A stretch of DNA of 64,000 bases from assembly GCF_001294205.1 (NCBI RefSeq), contig NZ_LAQT01000007.1:124001-188000 (forward strand), in the 5' to 3' direction. Position numbers and translations under genes: made by a program. The notes beneath the pieces were generated by a model that saw only the letters and a program-made list of their open reading frames with translations, was not told the DNA's origin and made no database searches. Positions 61,695 through 64,000 of the stretch are shown piece by piece. Source of the stretch: Amantichitinum ursilacus. Lineage in GTDB: Bacteria > Pseudomonadota > Gammaproteobacteria > Burkholderiales > Chitinibacteraceae. Within the stretch, counting starts at the first letter, position 1. The number at the start of each line of letters is the position of its first letter.

Positions 61695-63011
61695 ATGCAA
61701 CCTGATGATTTCGTGCAATGGTTTCGCCAGGCCGCCCCATATATCCACGCATTTCGCGGCAAGACGTTTGTCATTGCGCTGGGCGGCGAGGTGGTGCGCG
61801 ATGGCCGCTTTTTTACGCTGACCCACGATATCAACCTGTTGACCAGCCTGGGCGTGCGCCTGGTGCTGGTGCATGGCGCGCGACCGCAAATCGAAACCCG
61901 CATGGAAGAACGCGGGCTTGATGTTCATTATCATAAAGGCGTGCGGGTGACGGACGCGAACACGCTGGAATGCGTGATTCAGGCCGTCGGCCAGGTGCGC
62001 GTAGACATCGAATCGCTGTTGTCGATGGGCTTGGCAAACTCGCCGATGGCCAATGCGCATATCCGCGTTTCGGCCGGTAACTTTATTACGGCGCAACCGA
62101 TGGGCGTGCGCGACGGGCTGGATCTGCTCTATACCGGCGAAGTGCGCAAGATTGATACCACGGCGCTTAACTATCGGCTGGAAGACGGCGAGCTGGTGCT
62201 GTTGTCCACCTTGGGTTATTCGCCCACCGGCGAGGTGTTTAACCTGACGTTGGAAGATGTCGCCACCAGCGCCGCCATCGCGCTGCGCGCTACCAAGCTA
62301 TTGTTTTTGTTTGGCCACGAAGGCGTGGTGGATCAGCGCGGCAATCTGCAAACCGAACTGACTGCGCTGGAAGCCGAAGAATTCCTGTCGGCCAACCCCA
62401 ACGTCAACGAAGACGTGCGGCTGTATCTGCCGCAAGCCATCCGCGCGGTGCGGCGCGGTGTGGCGCGGGCGCATCTGGTTAGCCACAATGTGGACGGCGG
62501 TTTGCTGATGGAGTTGTTCAGTCACGAAGGGATAGGCACCATGATCTCGCGTGAAACGCTGGAGACCATGCGCCAGGCCGTGATTGACGACGTCGGCGGT
62601 ATGCTGCAACTGATTGAGCCGCTGGAAGAACAAGGCGTGCTGGTCAAGCGTGGCCGCGAGTTGCTGGAACGCGAAATCAATCGGTATTCGGTGCTGGAAC
62701 ACGACGGCAAGATTATCGGTTGCGTCGCCATCCATCCTTTCCCGGACAGCAAGATGGCCGAAATGGCCTGTCTGGTGGTGCATCCCGATTATCGCGATGA
62801 AGATCGTGGCGCGGTTTTACTGCGCCACGTGGAATTGCAGGCCCGCAGCCAAGGCATGGAATCGTTGTTTGCGCTCACCACGCGCACCTCGCACTGGTTT
62901 GTGGAGCGCGGCTTTACGCAAGCCACGGTGGATGAACTGCCGATCGAAAAAAAGAACCTGTACAACTATCAGCGGCGCTCCAAGGTGTTTATCAAGCCGC
63001 TCAAGAATTAG
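61695..63011 (+). CDS. argA: Amino-acid N-acetyltransferase (N-acetylglutamate synthase)
   Basis: 438 residues, first step of arginine synthesis from glutamate and acetyl-CoA. The N-terminal amino-acid-kinase-like domain (about 1-285) has FRGKTFVIALGGEVV and VLVHGARPQIETRME; it carries the arginine feedback site in this family. The C-terminal GNAT domain (about 290-438) has CVAIHPFPDSKMAEMACLVV and DEDRGAVLLRHVELQARSQG. Start at ATG 61695, with GGAG six bases ahead. An overlapping ATG at 61691 is out of frame. Confidence 0.96.
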   Translation: MQPDDFVQWFRQAAPYIHAFRGKTFVIALGGEVVRDGRFFTLTHDINLLTSLGVRLVLVHGARPQIETRMEERGLDVHYHKGVRVTDANTLECVIQAVGQVRVDIESLLSMGLANSPMANAHIRVSAGNFITAQPMGVRDGLDLLYTGEVRKIDTTALNYRLEDGELVLLSTLGYSPTGEVFNLTLEDVATSAAIALRATKLLFLFGHEGVVDQRGNLQTELTALEAEEFLSANPNVNEDVRLYLPQAIRAVRRGVARAHLVSHNVDGGLLMELFSHEGIGTMISRETLETMRQAVIDDVGGMLQLIEPLEEQGVLVKRGRELLEREINRYSVLEHDGKIIGCVAIHPFPDSKMAEMACLVVHPDYRDEDRGAVLLRHVELQARSQGMESLFALTTRTSHWFVERGFTQATVDELPIEKKNLYNYQRRSKVFIKPLKN

Positions 63012-63088
63012 GCAAAAACGCGACAAAGCAATGGCGCTCAGTGGGCCATTTCACCGCGACCCACGGTAAGGTTTGCTTGCGCTGGCAA

Positions 63089-63107
63089 TTTATGACACGC
63101 TCATAAA
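63089..63107. promoter_or_regulatory. Inverted repeat upstream of sensor gene
   Basis: TTTATGA-CACGC-TCATAAA, perfect seven-base arms, 128 bases before the sensor start, in the only AT-rich part of the gap after argA. It may be an operator or part of a promoter; there is no independent support. Confidence 0.3.
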
Positions 63108-63234
63108 GTTTGCTGGCTTACAAACAGCATGAACGGACACCCCAACCTACCGGCGCCCCAGCAAGGCGCCGGTCTGCTGCGTGGACCGAAATCGACAACC
63201 GCACTGTCCGCTACTTGCGAGGTTCTGGCCCGAA

Positions 63235-64000
63235 ATGCCTTCTGTGCCCATCCCCGGTTCGCTGCGTGCCCGACTGATTGTCGCCGGCATCCTCGTTCAG
63301 TGCGTGGTGCTGGCGTTTCTGCTGTTTAATACGTCGCGAATCTGGAACGACATGGTGGCGCACAACACAGATGTGCGCGTTAACGAATTGTCGCAATTAC
63401 TCCAGGCCGCGCTGGCCACGCCGATTGCCAATGGCGATATGGCGCATACCTCCGATTTGCTGGATGCGTTGCGCGGCCCGGAAGGCATTGATTACCTGGT
63501 GCTGCTGGACAAGCATCACCACATCACCGCCGCCCGTGGTTGGGATGTATCGCAACCGCTGCCCGCCCCTACCCCGCCCGCCGCCTGGCAAGATTTGCCG
63601 CCGCTGATCCACGTGGCTGTCCCGATCAAATATGGCAATGAAACGCTCGGCACCTTACGTTTTGGTTTGTCCGGCCAGGACACACGCGACGGCATTCAAA
63701 AGCTGATTTTGCAAAACTCGCTCAGCATGATCTTTGGCATGATCGTGTCCGCGGTGTTGATGGCTTTGCTGGGCTATTGGCTAACCCGCCATCTGTACCG
63801 ATTGATTACCGCAGTCGAAACCGCCAGCCGCGGCCAGCTCTCCGAGATTCCGGTGCAGGCTGGCAGCGACGAAGTCGCGCGCCTCACCACCCGCTTTAAC
63901 GATATGACCGCCAGCATCCGCGCCAATATGCTGTCGTTGCAACTCAGCGAAGCGCGCTACAAAGCCATCGCCGAATGCACCTATGGCGTCGAGCTGTGGC
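63235..64000 (+). CDS. Membrane sensor protein with HAMP and PAS regions (3' end outside window)
   Basis: 255 residues are visible before the window ends. An N-terminal membrane helix (LIVAGILVQCVVLAFLLF, about 14-31), a periplasmic domain of about 125 residues (EGIDYLVLLDKHHHITAARG) and a second membrane helix (SMIFGMIVSAVLMALLGYWL, about 163-182) are followed by HAMP (about 183-235: LITAVETASRGQLSEIP, DEVARLTTRFNDM). The final SEARYKAIAECTYGVELW reads like the start of a PAS domain. The output domain (histidine kinase, GGDEF or EAL) lies beyond the window, so the class cannot be decided. Confidence 0.85.
   Translation, partial: MPSVPIPGSLRARLIVAGILVQCVVLAFLLFNTSRIWNDMVAHNTDVRVNELSQLLQAALATPIANGDMAHTSDLLDALRGPEGIDYLVLLDKHHHITAARGWDVSQPLPAPTPPAAWQDLPPLIHVAVPIKYGNETLGTLRFGLSGQDTRDGIQKLILQNSLSMIFGMIVSAVLMALLGYWLTRHLYRLITAVETASRGQLSEIPVQAGSDEVARLTTRFNDMTASIRANMLSLQLSEARYKAIAECTYGVELW

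Noticed and set aside
1-64000. tRNA, rRNA, CRISPR, insertion sequence or prophage genes
   Set aside because: I looked for T-loop motifs with CCA ends, regular spacer arrays, and transposase or integrase motifs and found none. The repeats present are non-coding.

Overview
The window is a gene-dense, GC-rich chromosomal segment of a betaproteobacterium. It is most likely a member of Neisseriales (Chromobacteriaceae or Chitinibacteraceae). The evidence is the gene blocks dusB-fis-purH-purD, pcnB-folK-panB-panC and tsaE-amiC-mutL-miaA, an AsmA-mutY pair, a MutT/ThiE-like fusion, and outer-membrane lipid A enzymes. This placement is an inference from gene content; no rRNA gene is present. I see no tRNA, rRNA, CRISPR array, prophage or transposase gene.

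Layout. 1-5030: tail of an MFS transporter, repeats, then a minus-strand operon pcnB-folK-panB-HD phosphohydrolase-panC. 5.3-12.3 kb: PhzF-like isomerase, D,D-carboxypeptidase, a large Cache/HAMP/GAF/HD-GYP sensor and an aspartate aminotransferase. 12.4-19 kb: GNAT enzyme, a HipB/HipA pair with its own operator-promoter, then a minus-strand run coaD, rlmK-like, lytic transglycosylase, murI, nth. 19-27.8 kb: orphan ABC binding protein, small secreted protein, Crp/Fnr regulator, xth, MutT/ThiE-like fusion, DUF815-like ATPase, a possible small-protein gene with a structured leader, and a thioesterase/lipoprotein pair. 27.8-34.8 kb: asmA, mutY, FAD oxidoreductase, argJ, dapA. 35-42 kb: POT peptide transporter, the 5-oxoprolinase genes pxpB-pxpC-pxpA with queG, and divergent tsaE-amiC. 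42-48 kb: mutL, membrane protein, miaA, rpsT, murJ. 48-52.7 kb: sugar-binding protein divergent from a GntR-like LacI regulator with a matching palindrome, and feoAB with a Fur-like box. 52.8-58 kb: dusB-fis-purH-pagP-purD. 58-64 kb: nagA, a 1.6-kb repeat-filled gap, pagL, argA and the start of a membrane sensor.

Functional themes are pantothenate/CoA and folate synthesis, purine and arginine synthesis, cell wall turnover (dacA, SLT, murI, amiC, murJ), DNA repair (nth, xth, mutY, mutL, mutT-like), oxoproline and peptide use, amino-sugar use and outer-membrane remodelling (pagP and pagL).

The most striking non-coding content is a family of REPIN-like elements built from GGTGGGTC-NN-GACCCACC palindromes at six loci, usually directly behind a stop codon. 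They are locally duplicated, amplified as 74-bp tandems and, near 60 kb, nested symmetrically around a second inverted-repeat element and inside inverted copies of a third repeat family. The best candidate for something undescribed among the genes is a 47-codon ORF at 25953 with its own multi-hairpin leader and terminator.
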